In this document: positions 47,551 to 56,304 of the stretch, in pieces | Layout: the number at the start of each line of letters is the position of its first letter | Numbering within the stretch: position 1 is the first letter of the stretch | DNA from: Alkalihalobacterium elongatum | Lineage (GTDB): Bacteria; Bacillota; Bacilli; Bacillales; Bacillaceae_F | Assembly: GCF_019024285.1 (NCBI RefSeq) | Contig: NZ_WMKZ01000002.1 | Span: forward strand, 1 to 64,000 | DNA length: 64,000 nt | Direction: 5' to 3' | Made by a program: the position numbers and the translations under genes | The notes under the pieces: generated by a model | Seen by the model: the letters and a program-made list of their open reading frames with translations, nothing else | Told to the model about the DNA's origin: nothing | Databases searched by the model: none

Positions 47551-47597
47551 TTTGTAATACATAATTTCTATATAATTAGCAATCAATTGAAATCGAA

Positions 47598-48056
47598 CTA
47601 CTCTTCTTTAATTCCTAATACTCGATTAACTCGTTTCGTTAACATCTTCATACCACTTCCACCAGCCTGAAAATGGCGCAGTTGACCTTCAGCATCAAAT
47701 ACATAGTATGCAGGAACATACTCGTTTTCAAAGGCATCTGTAATTTTATGAGCGTTGTCTACAGCAATTAATTGTGAAATGCCATGTTCTTCTGCAACTT
47801 GTTTAATTTGTTCTAGATCTGTATCTTTTTCTGAGCGTGGCATATGGATTGCAATTACATTTAACTTATCCGCATATTTATCACGGAATTCATTAATGTT
47901 TGGCATTGCTTCTTTACAAAGGCCGCATGATACTGACCAAAAGTGAAACAATGTTGGTTTATCTCCTACTAAATTTTCTTTACTAATTTCATTCCCATTT
48001 AACCACTCGGTTGCTCCACTTAGATCTGGCATTGGTGAACGTAATTTCAGTGCCAT
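47598..48056 (-). CDS. ykuV: Thiol-disulfide oxidoreductase YkuV
   Basis: TlpA/ResA-like thioredoxin-fold protein of 152 residues with redox motif CGLC in HFWSVSCGLCKEAMP, cis-proline segment EYVPAYYVFD, and no signal peptide, so it acts in the cytoplasm. It is very close to B. subtilis YkuV along its whole length (GSGMKMLTKRVNRVLG). Situated downstream of the YkuU peroxiredoxin, which it may reduce. GGAGG precedes the ATG. Confidence 0.93.
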   Translation of the reverse strand: MALKLRSPMPDLSGATEWLNGNEISKENLVGDKPTLFHFWSVSCGLCKEAMPNINEFRDKYADKLNVIAIHMPRSEKDTDLEQIKQVAEEHGISQLIAVDNAHKITDAFENEYVPAYYVFDAEGQLRHFQAGGSGMKMLTKRVNRVLGIKEE

Positions 48057-48093
48057 AAATTTTTTCCTCCTATAATATCAAAGAAATAGTTGA

Positions 48094-48125
48094 AAAAGGT
48101 CTAACATAGCTGCTAGACCTTTAAT
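48094..48125 (-). terminator. Terminator-like hairpin between ykuU and ykuV
   Basis: Minus strand: AAAGGTCTA pairs perfectly with TAGACCTTT around a loop of about 10 nt, with TT following. It probably gives partial read-through, so that ykuV is made at a lower level than ykuU. Confidence 0.6.
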
Positions 48126-48148
48126 TTCATTTATAATATGTGCTTAAA

Positions 48149-48700
48149 TTATACGTTTAATGTTTCTTGTCCTGGTTTCCAGTTTGCTGGGCAAAGTCCA
48201 CCAGTTTGTAATGCTTGAAGAACACGTAACGTTTCATCAACATCCCGACCAATGTTGTTGTGGTTTACAACAGAGTACATTAGCTCGCCTTCTGGACTAA
48301 TAATGAATAGTCCACGTAGAGCGACACCTGCATCTTCAATTAATACACCATAGTCACGTGATACCTGGTGGTTTGTATCAGCTGCTAATGGATACTTTAA
48401 CTCACCTAAACCATTATCATCACGAGATGTGTTGATCCAAGCTTTATGTGTGTGGATTGTATCAGTAGAAACACCAATTACTTCTGCATCTAAATCCTCG
48501 AATTCATCGTAACGATCGCTTAAAGCCGTAATTTCAGTAGGACATACGAATGTGAAGTCCATTGGATAGAAGAATAAAACTGTCCACTTATCGTTTTTCA
48601 TGTTTTCTTCCAGACTTACTTTTCCAAATTCTTTGTTCGGTAAAACAGCCTCCATTTCGAAACGAGGAGCTTGTTTTGCTACCATACGCTTATCTGACAT
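48149..48700 (-). CDS. ykuU: 2-Cys peroxiredoxin YkuU (AhpC type)
   Basis: Thiol peroxidase of 183 residues reducing hydrogen peroxide and organic peroxides. Peroxidatic cysteine in PMDFTFVCPTEI, arginine in DYGVLIEDAGVALRGLFI, and resolving cysteine near the C-terminus in GGLCPANWKPG. The order ykuU-ykuV matches B. subtilis. Strong ribosome site and a good sigma-A promoter lie upstream. Confidence 0.95.
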   Translation of the reverse strand: MSDKRMVAKQAPRFEMEAVLPNKEFGKVSLEENMKNDKWTVLFFYPMDFTFVCPTEITALSDRYDEFEDLDAEVIGVSTDTIHTHKAWINTSRDDNGLGELKYPLAADTNHQVSRDYGVLIEDAGVALRGLFIISPEGELMYSVVNHNNIGRDVDETLRVLQALQTGGLCPANWKPGQETLNV

Positions 48701-48732
48701 ATGTACATACCTCCTAAATGTTTTACATCGTA

Positions 48733-48761
48733 GTTATAAGAGAAGGGTTATTTTTAGTCAA
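48733..48761 (-). promoter_or_regulatory. Sigma-A promoter of ykuU-ykuV
   Basis: Minus strand: TTGACT (48756-48761), 17 bp, TATAAC (48733-48738), with a strongly AT-rich stretch upstream that could be an UP element. Confidence 0.7.
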
Positions 48762-49220
48762 TATTAAATAATAATTAATTTAAATTACTAACATATTCCT
48801 TCCTTTTTCACACTATTGCTATTATACCCACAGTTTGCTCAACTAAACTTTAATTTTATGTAAATAATTATAAATGTTTTTTCAAAAAAACTACTTAATA
48901 TACTCCATTAATTCTCATTTATCTAAGTATTATGAGCAGCTTTCTAAATTTTAATCTTTGCTAACATCGAACCCAAAATCAACAATTATAGCCAACATTT
49001 TTTATGTGTTATGTATTGCGTTCGATAAATTAAATGATCCGTTCACCATCCATATGAAGACCATTTCCCTTACATTACATTTCTATCTTGGAATGTTCTT
49101 CATAGTAAAACATCTTGGTTGAAATAACCTTCCTGACTTCTACAATGTTTCTCAACGAAACCGAACCTACACAGTTTGCACAGTTTGACTTTTAAGAATA
49201 TTATTTTTTTCATGCGAATC
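48762..49220. other. Divergent control region between ykuU and ykuT
   Basis: About 460 nt with no supported gene. The ykuU promoter lies at its left edge and the sigma-B-like promoter of ykuT just beyond its right edge. No clear PerR or Fur box was recognised. Confidence 0.4.
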
Positions 49221-49246
49221 GTTTTACATTCAAATTTTCTGGGAAT
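49221..49246 (+). promoter_or_regulatory. Candidate sigma-B promoter of ykuT
   Basis: GTTTTA (49221-49226), 14 bp, GGGAAT (49241-49246) agrees with the general-stress consensus GTTTAA-N12-15-GGGWAW. B. subtilis ykuT is, from memory, a sigma-B regulon member. Confidence 0.7.
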
Positions 49247-49346
49247 AGAATAAGGGAAGGTTTGATTACGTTAGGTATGAACTTTATACATAGTGAGTTT
49301 TTACTTAAACTTACTGATAATAATTGAATGGTATAGGAGTGGTTTT

Positions 49347-50186
49347 GTGGATCAATGGTTACAAAATATTAATTGGACGACATTTCTAGAAGGAGCTATC
49401 GTTAATCTAGGTCAAGCTCTATTAGCTATAATCGCTTTTCTCATCGCTAAGGCTATTGGAAATAAATTGATTACAACTGGTTTTGCAAAGATGCAAGCAC
49501 AAAGAGATATGTCGGTAGGTCGCGTTAAAACATTAGAGAAATTAACAATGAATGCTTTTTCATATGTTCTCATCTTTATTTTTATCACGATTATTATTAG
49601 TATATTCGGACTTGACGCTACTGGACTAATTGCTGGTGCAGGTATAATTGGACTAGCAATCGGTTTTGGTGCCCAAGGTTTAGTAAGTGATGTCGTTACT
49701 GGTTTTTTCCTTTTATTAGAAAGGCAAGTTGATGTAGGAGATTACATTACGGCTTCAGGAATTGATGGGATTGTTGAAGAGGTAGGTTTACGGACTACTT
49801 TAATCAGAGGGTTTGATGGTACATTACACTTCATACCAAACCGAAACATTTCAAATGTTAGTAATCACTCAAGAGGCAATATGCGTGCTTTAGTAGATAT
49901 GAGCATCTCATATGATGATGATATAGATAAAGCTGTTGCTGTCATGCAAGAGGTTTGTGATCGAATTGCAGCTGAGGATGAAAGAATTGTTGAAGGTCCT
50001 AATGTTGTAGGTGTGCATAGCTTGGGTGATTCTGATGTTGTTCTTCGAATAGTTGCAAAGACAGCAAATATGGAACAATGGGCGGTCGAGCGTATTTTAC
50101 GTAAGGAGTTAAAAGAAGCTCTTGATGCAAATAACATTGAAATTCCCTTCCCACATCAGGTGTATATCGAAAAGAGAAATAGTTAA
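49347..50186 (+). CDS. ykuT: Small-conductance mechanosensitive channel (YkuT)
   Basis: MscS-family channel of 279 residues that releases solutes on osmotic downshock. Three predicted membrane helices; the third is the pore-lining Gly/Ala-rich segment (AGAGIIGLAIGFGAQGL), followed by the beta domain (DVGDYITASGIDGIVEEVGL) and the C-terminal alpha/beta cage. GTG 49347 chosen: AGGAGTGG is about 6 nt upstream; an earlier in-frame start lies before the ribosome site. In conserved position next to ykuU, divergent from it, under a stress-type promoter. Confidence 0.93.
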   Translation: MDQWLQNINWTTFLEGAIVNLGQALLAIIAFLIAKAIGNKLITTGFAKMQAQRDMSVGRVKTLEKLTMNAFSYVLIFIFITIIISIFGLDATGLIAGAGIIGLAIGFGAQGLVSDVVTGFFLLLERQVDVGDYITASGIDGIVEEVGLRTTLIRGFDGTLHFIPNRNISNVSNHSRGNMRALVDMSISYDDDIDKAVAVMQEVCDRIAAEDERIVEGPNVVGVHSLGDSDVVLRIVAKTANMEQWAVERILRKELKEALDANNIEIPFPHQVYIEKRNS

Positions 50187-50202
50187 ATGTTTTTCAAATT
50201 AT

Positions 50203-50234
50203 CTGTGGCTGGATTACTTCAGCCACTTTTTATA
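50203..50234 (+). terminator. Terminator of ykuT
   Basis: GTGGCTG (50205-50211) pairs with CAGCCAC (50220-50226) and is followed by TTTTTA. Confidence 0.8.
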
Positions 50235-50310
50235 TTTCTAATCTCCATTTTTGGAAACAACGAAACAAACCTATTATATTTTCTTTAATAATTCATGGAC
50301 AACCGCCTAC

Positions 50311-50337
50311 ACTTTTTCGTCATTTAACCATATGTTA
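50311..50337 (+). promoter_or_regulatory. Candidate sigma-K promoter of the 116-residue protein gene
   Basis: AC (50311-50312), 16 bp, CATATGTTA (50329-50337) fits the sigma-K pattern. The predicted start is about 30 nt upstream of the gene. Confidence 0.5.
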
Positions 50338-50373
50338 TTAATATCTTGTACCGCAAAGAAAGGAAGATTCGAG

Positions 50374-50724
50374 ATGAGCAATAACTTCGATCCGACTAAT
50401 CAACAAAAATTAATGGAATTGGTTGTAGGTCAAGTGTTAAAAAAGCATAAGGTTTCCACTAAAGATATAAACCTTTCAAAAAAGGAAAAAAAGAAGATTA
50501 AAGAAATAGTTGGGGATATTGAAAGTGAGGTTCAACGCTTTCTTGATAACCAAAACAAACAATTAACTGAACGTGATTTTTCAAATAATCAAACAAACGA
50601 AGTTCAATCTGACCCAACACCATCTGCACAGTCTGCCCCACCTACTCAAAAGAAACGTCCAACTTACCATTCAACAAATGACATTAAATCTGTCAAAACA
50701 TTTTTTAATAAATATCGTGATTAA
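50374..50724 (+). CDS. Uncharacterised protein, probably spore-associated
   Basis: A 116-residue soluble protein: a helical, lysine-rich first half (LSKKEKKKIKEIVGDIESEV), then a low-complexity Asn/Gln/Ser/Pro middle (about 65-98) and a basic tail (TFFNKYRD). No family is recognised with confidence. Spore-coat involvement is inferred from the sigma-K-like promoter and from the CotX-like gene just downstream, not from its own sequence. AAAGGAAG precedes the ATG at 50374; an upstream in-frame ATG lies before the predicted transcription start. Confidence 0.7.
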   Translation: MSNNFDPTNQQKLMELVVGQVLKKHKVSTKDINLSKKEKKKIKEIVGDIESEVQRFLDNQNKQLTERDFSNNQTNEVQSDPTPSAQSAPPTQKKRPTYHSTNDIKSVKTFFNKYRD

Positions 50725-50728
50725 AGTA

Positions 50729-50762
50729 CACAGCTCCATTAATTTGGAGCTGTTTTTTTGTA
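50729..50762 (+). terminator. Terminator of the 116-residue protein gene
   Basis: CAGCTCCA pairs with TGGAGCTG (50731-50738 with 50745-50752) and seven T follow. Confidence 0.87.
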
Positions 50763-50794
50763 CATTGGACGAAGTGACCATGATATTTGTCCAA

Positions 50795-50822
50795 ACAAGG
50801 TAGTCAGTCAGTACATATGTTG
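50795..50822 (+). promoter_or_regulatory. Candidate sigma-K promoter of the cotX-like gene
   Basis: AC within CCAAACAAG (50795-50796), 17 bp, CATATGTTG (50814-50822). The -10 departs from CATANNNTA by one base, but the -35 block is the same CCAAACAAG as upstream of the YjcZ gene. Confidence 0.45.
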
Positions 50823-50855
50823 AAGTAGAAACTTAAAAAGGAGGAATAACCAATT

Positions 50856-51335
50856 ATGAGTAACCAAGAAGTTTTCTATTCAACTGATAAGAAAAAATCA
50901 GATTGGTCAGCATTAGACTCTAAAAAGAAACACCCTCTATGTCCACCGAAAAAAGTAGAAGAAGATGATGTTACGCAAGGAGCAACTCAAACAAATAAAA
51001 CATTACAACTATCTGAAGAGTATATTTTTATTAAAGATTCTTGTGATGTATCAGTAAATACAACTGATACGAAAGCTGCACTATCACTTCAAGCTTCTCT
51101 TCAAGCAGCCATCGCAATTGTAATTAGCATTTCAATATTGGATAGTGCTAAAGCAGAAACGATTACGCAAGAATTACTACAGTCATCAAAGATTAAACAG
51201 GTAACGAACCAAAAAACAATCATTGAAAACTCACGTAACGTTAACGTAACGACAACTGACACGCAAATTGCAGCTAACATTCAATTATTACTTCAATTAT
51301 TGTTAGCTGTACTAGTACAAATCGACATTCTTTAA
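50856..51335 (+). CDS. Spore coat protein, CotX family
   Basis: A 159-residue protein of the CotX/CotV insoluble spore-coat family. After a hydrophilic head of about 55 residues come two related CotX repeats: IFIKDSCDVSVNTTDTKAAL with an alanine/isoleucine-rich tail, then IIENSRNVNVTTTDTQIAAN with a leucine-rich tail ending LVQIDIL. Each pattern is a polar strand with NTTDT followed by a hydrophobic block. Family members lie in the outer coat or crust. AAAAGGAGG precedes the ATG. Confidence 0.9.
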   Translation: MSNQEVFYSTDKKKSDWSALDSKKKHPLCPPKKVEEDDVTQGATQTNKTLQLSEEYIFIKDSCDVSVNTTDTKAALSLQASLQAAIAIVISISILDSAKAETITQELLQSSKIKQVTNQKTIIENSRNVNVTTTDTQIAANIQLLLQLLLAVLVQIDIL

Positions 51336-51345
51336 TTATAAATAA

Positions 51346-51412
51346 CTCCCCTATGTGGTGCCAGGCACCTTTAATACTTTAAAAAGGTGCCTCGCTATAG
51401 GGGGCTTTTTCT
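51346..51412. terminator. Nested stem-loop between the cotX-like and catalase genes
   Basis: Outer arms CCCCTAT/ATAGGGG (51348-51354 with 51397-51403) enclose an inner hairpin AGGCACCTTT/AAAGGTGCCT. A further GGTGCC beside the inner arm makes an alternative GGTGCC-A-GGCACC palindrome. CTTTTTCTTT follows on the plus strand. Confidence 0.75.
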
Positions 51413-52264
51413 TTATGTGAGATGTGGAGGAATATGGTGATGATGGCCTGGTAGCATCGTGTTATGCATATATGGTGGAGCTGGTTTAAGCTTAGGCTTT
51501 CTGCCAAATGGTACTGGTTGCGCCACATACTGGAATTGCCCCATACTATCCATACTTGGTCCACTGGCCCAGCGCCCTCTACTACTTTCTTCACCACGAG
51601 ATAAATTGAAGAAAGTATATGAAACTTCTTGTTTTTCCAAATGCCGAGGAAACGTACTAGGAACAACAATATTTTCTTGAGCTTCTAGCTCAGCAATGGC
51701 AGCTTTCCACATATTTTGATGCATCGTATCCCTAGCTATTAACCACGAAAGCATATCCTTTACGCCTCGATCATTTGTCATTTCATAAAGACGTACCGCT
51801 TGAAGTCGTCCTTGAGACTCATAAGTTAAATTCATTCGAAAATCTGCTAATAGATTTCCGCTTGCATTAATATAACTTGCTGTCCAAGGATTCCCTACAC
51901 TATCTGCAGGCATTGCCCCTAAACCTGAAACAATCGCATGCTGTGGGTTCATGCCACCTAAGATCGCACCAATGACAGGATCTTTTGCGGCATCTTCCAA
52001 ATCTCCGACTGGGGCACCGTCAAGCAATCTTGCAATCATTGTTGCCAACATTTCAACATGGGCTAATTCCTCTGTTCCAGTATCCATAAGTAAATCTCTA
52101 TATTTTTCATCCCCTCTAAATGACCAGCCTTGAAATAAATATTGTAACGCTACTGATATTTCACCAAATTGACCACCTAGTACTTCTTGCAATTTTTTAG
52201 CATAGACTGGATCTGGACACTCTGGCTTTGCGGGATGTTGTAACTCTTTTATATGGTAAAACAT
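51413..52264 (-). CDS. Manganese catalase
   Basis: Di-manganese, non-heme catalase of 283 residues that breaks down hydrogen peroxide. Ligands expected for the dinuclear site are visible in order: Glu35 (FGEISVALQY), Glu and His in TGTEELAHVEML, Glu in LTYESQGRLQ, and His in ARDTMHQNMW. The last 60 residues are unusual: Gly/Pro-rich, ending in HHHHIPPHLT, which could bind metal. Relatives (CotJC, YjqC-like) are found in spores; the neighbouring coat gene fits that, but no sporulation promoter was established for it. Confidence 0.9.
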   Translation of the reverse strand: MFYHIKELQHPAKPECPDPVYAKKLQEVLGGQFGEISVALQYLFQGWSFRGDEKYRDLLMDTGTEELAHVEMLATMIARLLDGAPVGDLEDAAKDPVIGAILGGMNPQHAIVSGLGAMPADSVGNPWTASYINASGNLLADFRMNLTYESQGRLQAVRLYEMTNDRGVKDMLSWLIARDTMHQNMWKAAIAELEAQENIVVPSTFPRHLEKQEVSYTFFNLSRGEESSRGRWASGPSMDSMGQFQYVAQPVPFGRKPKLKPAPPYMHNTMLPGHHHHIPPHLT

Positions 52265-52316
52265 CTAATCACCTCCATTATTTATTACATTCGGTGACTA
52301 GAATGTCCTATTCACA

Positions 52317-52362
52317 AAAAAAAGTGAAATCACATTTTAAAATATGATCTCACCTTTTTTAT
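52317..52362 (-). terminator. Terminator of ykuS
   Basis: Minus strand: GTGAGATCA pairs with TGATTTCAC through a long AT-rich inner stem (ATATTTTAAAAT), and eight T follow. Confidence 0.8.
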
Positions 52363-52364
52363 CA

Positions 52365-52610
52365 TTATTGATTTAATTTTTGCTCAACTTGCTGACAAAC
52401 TTCTTCAGCAGACATTCCTTGTGCTGAAATGACAGATCCAGCTGTAACCACATTTTGAATTCCCATCATATCTTGATCTTGTCCCGTAATTACGCAGCAA
52501 TCACAACCATTTGCATCTTGCTCTTGCTTTAATTGAACAACATCATATCCTCTAGATTGAAGTTCTTGTTGTACAGCAGTTAACGATTGTTCCACACCAA
52601 TTCTTGGCAT
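52365..52610 (-). CDS. ykuS: YkuS family protein (UPF0180)
   Basis: An 81-residue soluble protein, [20 protein letters not shown] onwards, with CDCC in [11 protein letters not shown] and a C-terminal helical segment. It matches the UPF0180 family; function unknown. The adjacent cysteines suggest metal or redox sensitivity but no evidence exists. The ATG at 52608-52610 follows GGAGGTG; a longer frame upstream lacks a site. Between dapL and ykuT homologues as in B. subtilis. Confidence 0.9.
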   Translation of the reverse strand: MPRIGVEQSLTAVQQELQSRGYDVVQLKQEQDANGCDCCVITGQDQDMMGIQNVVTAGSVISAQGMSAEEVCQQVEQKLNQ

Positions 52611-52902
52611 GTCAAACACCTCCAAAAAACATATCAATTATTTGTTTCAATGTTAGGATGTACAGAAAAAGGATTATTATTCTAATTTTGTTTTTATCTA
52701 AAATATCCGAAGTCCCGTATCTCTGCTTCTACGTTACATGTAACATGTATGTTTGGGTATACCTCTCTCCAATCGATTTGTCTCCACTCTTTATAACTTA
52801 TACTATTCCTGACATATCTCCCTATTCCTATACTATCTGCATTTAATTGCTGCATTGTCTTTATAATAACTTCCACTTCGTTTATTTTTAAATCAAATAA
52901 AA
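52611..52902. other. Upstream region of ykuS
   Basis: About 290 nt. A 60-codon minus-strand frame starting with GTG at 52876 is open here but lacks a ribosome site and a recognised family. Otherwise AT-rich; no regulator site recognised. Confidence 0.35.
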
Positions 52903-52930
52903 AAGACCCTCACATCAAGTGAAGATCTAT
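52900..52930 (-). terminator. Terminator of the dapH operon
   Basis: Minus strand: a 10-bp stem with G-T pairs (52919-52928 with 52904-52913) overlaps the dapL stop codon, followed by six T. Confidence 0.75.
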
Positions 52931-54057
52931 TTTTCAGATTTAAAGAGTAAGTAATCAATTAAATGCCTAACAGCAACTTCTATAGCCTGTTCATTTGGCT
53001 CCAAGCGACTATCATGAAGGCCATGTGAACTGTTGACACCCAGCCAAAACATAAAGCCTGGGATTTCTTCTAAGAAATAACCAAAGTCTTCTCCAGTCAT
53101 TGCTTCTGTACATTCAATCAAGTCGAATTTTGAGTGGTTACGCGTAAAGTTCATAAACTCGCGAGTTAACTCTTCATTATTATAAACTTGACAATAGTTT
53201 GCACCGTAATCGATCGTTGCGGTACATTCAAAACCGGCTTCGATTCCCTTTACAAGTGCTTCTATTCGCTGCTTGACTTTTTGCATGGATTCAATGGACA
53301 GCGTTCGAATCGTTCCTTCAATACGTGCCTTTTCAGCAATAATGTTTTGCTTCGTGCCACCTGTGATTTTTCCAATTGTAACAACAGCAGAGTCGAGTGG
53401 ATCTACATTTCGTGAAACGATGGATTGAAGTTGCGTCACTAAATGAGCACCAGCAACGATCATATCTCTTGTGGTATGTGGATAAGCTGCATGTCCACCT
53501 TGACCTTTTAAGTCAATAAACAACTCAGAGGTATTAGCAAATAACAAACCTTCTCTCGTCGCAATTGTACCGACTGGATACTCTGGCGCAATGTGTAAAG
53601 CAACCATTTGATCAGGACGCCAATCTTTTAAGATGTCTGATGCTAGCATTGGTTGTGCCCCGCCTGGCCCTTCTTCAGCTGGTTGGAAAATAAATAAAAG
53701 GTCATCCTTAGGTTGTACATTTGAAAAGTGGGTCAGTACCCCTAATGCAATCGTCATATGAAGGTCATGACCACAAGCATGCATCTTACCAGGGTGAGTG
53801 GAACGAAACGAATATGACGTCTCTTCATCCATCGGCAACCCATCAATGTCAGCCCGGTAGCCAATCATCTTTGCAGGTTCACTTCCTTGAACCTTTACAA
53901 CGATACCAGTTTTCCACGTTTTGATTTCCAAGTGTTCCTGCGGAAGTTGGTTGATATAGTCTAAAAGGAAAGCTTGTGTTTTCACTTCTTCAAAGCCTAA
54001 CTCTGGAATTTGGTGAAGTGATCTTCTTACTTCTACTAATTTAGAAACATCAATCAT
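52927..54057 (-). CDS. dapL: N-acetyl-LL-diaminopimelate deacetylase
   Basis: M20-family metallopeptidase-like amidohydrolase of 376 residues. Metal residues lie in [20 protein letters not shown] and [11 protein letters not shown]. It matches B. subtilis YkuR, which removes the acetyl group from N-acetyl-LL-DAP to give LL-DAP for lysine and peptidoglycan. Third gene of the dapH operon; its ATG overlaps the TGA of the aminotransferase by 4 nt, so translation is coupled. Confidence 0.93.
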   Translation of the reverse strand: MIDVSKLVEVRRSLHQIPELGFEEVKTQAFLLDYINQLPQEHLEIKTWKTGIVVKVQGSEPAKMIGYRADIDGLPMDEETSYSFRSTHPGKMHACGHDLHMTIALGVLTHFSNVQPKDDLLFIFQPAEEGPGGAQPMLASDILKDWRPDQMVALHIAPEYPVGTIATREGLLFANTSELFIDLKGQGGHAAYPHTTRDMIVAGAHLVTQLQSIVSRNVDPLDSAVVTIGKITGGTKQNIIAEKARIEGTIRTLSIESMQKVKQRIEALVKGIEAGFECTATIDYGANYCQVYNNEELTREFMNFTRNHSKFDLIECTEAMTGEDFGYFLEEIPGFMFWLGVNSSHGLHDSRLEPNEQAIEVAVRHLIDYLLFKSEK

Positions 54058-55271
54058 TGGTTAAGCTCCTTCTGCTGCACAAGCTTAAGTTTTGCTTCAA
54101 AGATTTCGATAAATGCATCTATTTCAGTTTCCGTTAGGGTAAGTGGTGGAAGTAAACGAATGATCGTTTGTTGCGTTACATCGACTAAATAGCCTTCTGC
54201 TAACAGGTCACGTTGCAACCTCTTTGCATCCTCTGGGGCAAGGAATGTCACTATACCAACCATCATTCCCTTACCACGAATTTTTTCTAATACATTAGGA
54301 TTTTTGTCTTTTAAACTATTTAATTTATCGTGTAAGTATTTTGAGCGAGCCACTGATTTCTCAAGTTCACCATCTTCTAGTAACACCTTTAACACTGTAT
54401 TACCCAAGGCAGCACTTAATGGTGAAGGCGCAAAAGTTGTCCCGTGATCACCTGGTTTAAATAGATGGCTTAATTCGCTAGAAACGATAATACCTCCCAG
54501 TGGTAATCCACCGCCAACTCCCTTGGCAAATAAAATTAAATCTGGTGAAATTCCAGCGTGCTGATAAGCAAAGATTTTTCCTGTACGTCCGATTCCTGTT
54601 TGTATTTCATCCATGCAGCAGAGCACACCATACTTTTTCGTTAAACGAACAACCTCACGTAAATACTCCTCTTCTAATGGTAAAATACCTCCTGATCCGA
54701 GCACTGGCTCCATTAAAATTGCAGCAGGTTTCTTCGTTTTAATAATTTCTTCTAGCTGGTCCAGATTGTGAGGTTCAACTTCATAAACAGGCATATCTGT
54801 TACAGGGAAGTCTTGGTAAACCCCTGGTTGGCGAGTTAATTTTAATGCCCCCAACGTTCTACCGTGAAAACTCTTTTCCAGAACGACAACTCCACGATTA
54901 CTTTTTTCTCCATCTTTCGTCCACTTATGAATTAATTTAACAGCAGCCTCTGTCGCTTCAGCTCCTGAATTCGTAAAGAAAACTTTCCCAGCGATTGACT
55001 GCTCCACTAACACTTTCGCTAATTGAATAGCTGGTTGATTTAAAAACACATTTGATATATGTAAAAACTTTTCACCCTGGTCTTTAATAGTTTTCACAAT
55101 CTCTGGATGTGAGTGACCGAGTACATTAACTGCTAAGCCAGTAAATAAATCTAGATAGCTTTTTCCATCTGTATCAATAAGATGGTTTCCTTCACCTTTC
55201 TCAATCGTAATTGGTAAACGATTATACGTAGACATCATATATTGTTGATCGAGGCTTTGCCAATCCGTCAT
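54054..55271 (-). CDS. Class III aminotransferase, probably N-acetyl-LL-DAP aminotransferase
   Basis: PLP enzyme of 405 residues of the acetylornithine/ornithine aminotransferase type. Segments: [46 protein letters not shown], and the PLP lysine in [14 protein letters not shown]. Sequence alone would suggest ArgD. Its place, coupled between dapH and dapL with no arginine gene nearby, argues that it catalyses the intervening step, transamination of N-acetyl-2-amino-6-oxopimelate. In B. subtilis a class I enzyme (PatA) is assigned to that step, so this may be a different solution. GGAGG stands before the ATG. Confidence 0.75.
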   Translation of the reverse strand: MTDWQSLDQQYMMSTYNRLPITIEKGEGNHLIDTDGKSYLDLFTGLAVNVLGHSHPEIVKTIKDQGEKFLHISNVFLNQPAIQLAKVLVEQSIAGKVFFTNSGAEATEAAVKLIHKWTKDGEKSNRGVVVLEKSFHGRTLGALKLTRQPGVYQDFPVTDMPVYEVEPHNLDQLEEIIKTKKPAAILMEPVLGSGGILPLEEEYLREVVRLTKKYGVLCCMDEIQTGIGRTGKIFAYQHAGISPDLILFAKGVGGGLPLGGIIVSSELSHLFKPGDHGTTFAPSPLSAALGNTVLKVLLEDGELEKSVARSKYLHDKLNSLKDKNPNVLEKIRGKGMMVGIVTFLAPEDAKRLQRDLLAEGYLVDVTQQTIIRLLPPLTLTETEIDAFIEIFEAKLKLVQQKELNQ

Positions 55272-55341
55272 TAGTGGCCCTCCTTTTTAGATAGAATTGA
55301 GGCATCCATCAAGCGGTAGCTTAATGAATGCCGTAGGTAAA

Positions 55342-56064
55342 TTAATTATCTTCGTTTAAGCGACGTAATTCTTGCTTAATTTCTGTTTTTCCTTTAGTTT
55401 TTTCATCAATTTCTTTAATAACACGAGCTGGAGTTCCAGCTACAACTGTATTAGGAGGAACATCTTCAGTAACGATTGCACCTGCTGCAACTACCGCACC
55501 TTTACCAACTGTAACACCTTCAAGAATTACAGCATTAGCTCCAACTACTACATCATCTTCAACTACAACTGGTTTTGCAGAAGGTGGCTCAATTACACCT
55601 GCTAATACTGCACCTGCACCAATGTGGCAGTTTTTCCCTACAGTAGCACGTCCACCCATTACAACATTCATATCGATCATCGTACCTTCTCCGATAACTG
55701 AACCGATATTTATGCTAGCACCCATCATGATGACTGCGTTATTACCGATTTCAACTTGATCACGAATGATTGCACCTGGCTCAATACGAGCTTGGATGTT
55801 TTTCATATCAAGTAATGGGATCGCTGAATTACGACGATCATTTTCTACAACATAATCTTCAATTTTTGCCTCATTTTGCTGAATAGCAGCTTCAATCTCT
55901 TTCCACTCACCAAAAAGTACACCTACATTACCAGTAATAAATGCTTTTGTTTCAGAACCAAATTCAATTCCTTCTAAATCACCTTTAATATGTACTTTAA
56001 CTGGTGTCTTTTTTACACTATTAGAGATAAAAGAGATAATTTCATTTGCATCCATCATTTTCAT
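55342..56064 (-). CDS. dapH: Tetrahydrodipicolinate N-acetyltransferase
   Basis: Left-handed beta-helix acetyltransferase of 240 residues opening the N-acetyl branch of DAP synthesis (B. subtilis YkuQ). N-terminal domain [19 protein letters not shown], then hexapeptide repeats from about 85 to 220 ([40 protein letters not shown]). First gene of the operon, about 70 nt before the aminotransferase gene. GGAGG precedes the ATG. No lysine riboswitch is seen in the leader. Confidence 0.95.
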   Translation of the reverse strand: MKMMDANEIISFISNSVKKTPVKVHIKGDLEGIEFGSETKAFITGNVGVLFGEWKEIEAAIQQNEAKIEDYVVENDRRNSAIPLLDMKNIQARIEPGAIIRDQVEIGNNAVIMMGASINIGSVIGEGTMIDMNVVMGGRATVGKNCHIGAGAVLAGVIEPPSAKPVVVEDDVVVGANAVILEGVTVGKGAVVAAGAIVTEDVPPNTVVAGTPARVIKEIDEKTKGKTEIKQELRRLNEDN

Positions 56065-56304
56065 TGTTCAAGCCTCCAATATTTTCTTTCAATGATTATG
56101 AGAAAAATGTCGTGTTGTGTTAAAAACAGATGACGAATTTTTCCGATAGTATGATTGTATCAAAAAAGTTAACAGACCTCTATTATAACATCCCACAATA
56201 ACAAAAAAACTCTCTTCATGATATAAATTATTTAGCAAAAAAGCAGGAATTTTAAGAGGAAATGACGAATATTTATTCATCAATATTTACTAGGAGGAGA
56301 AACA

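Noticed and set aside
52694-52876. 60-codon minus-strand frame between dapL and ykuS, starting with GTG
   Set aside because: No ribosome binding site, no recognised family, and it overlaps the expected ykuS promoter region. Kept only as a note.
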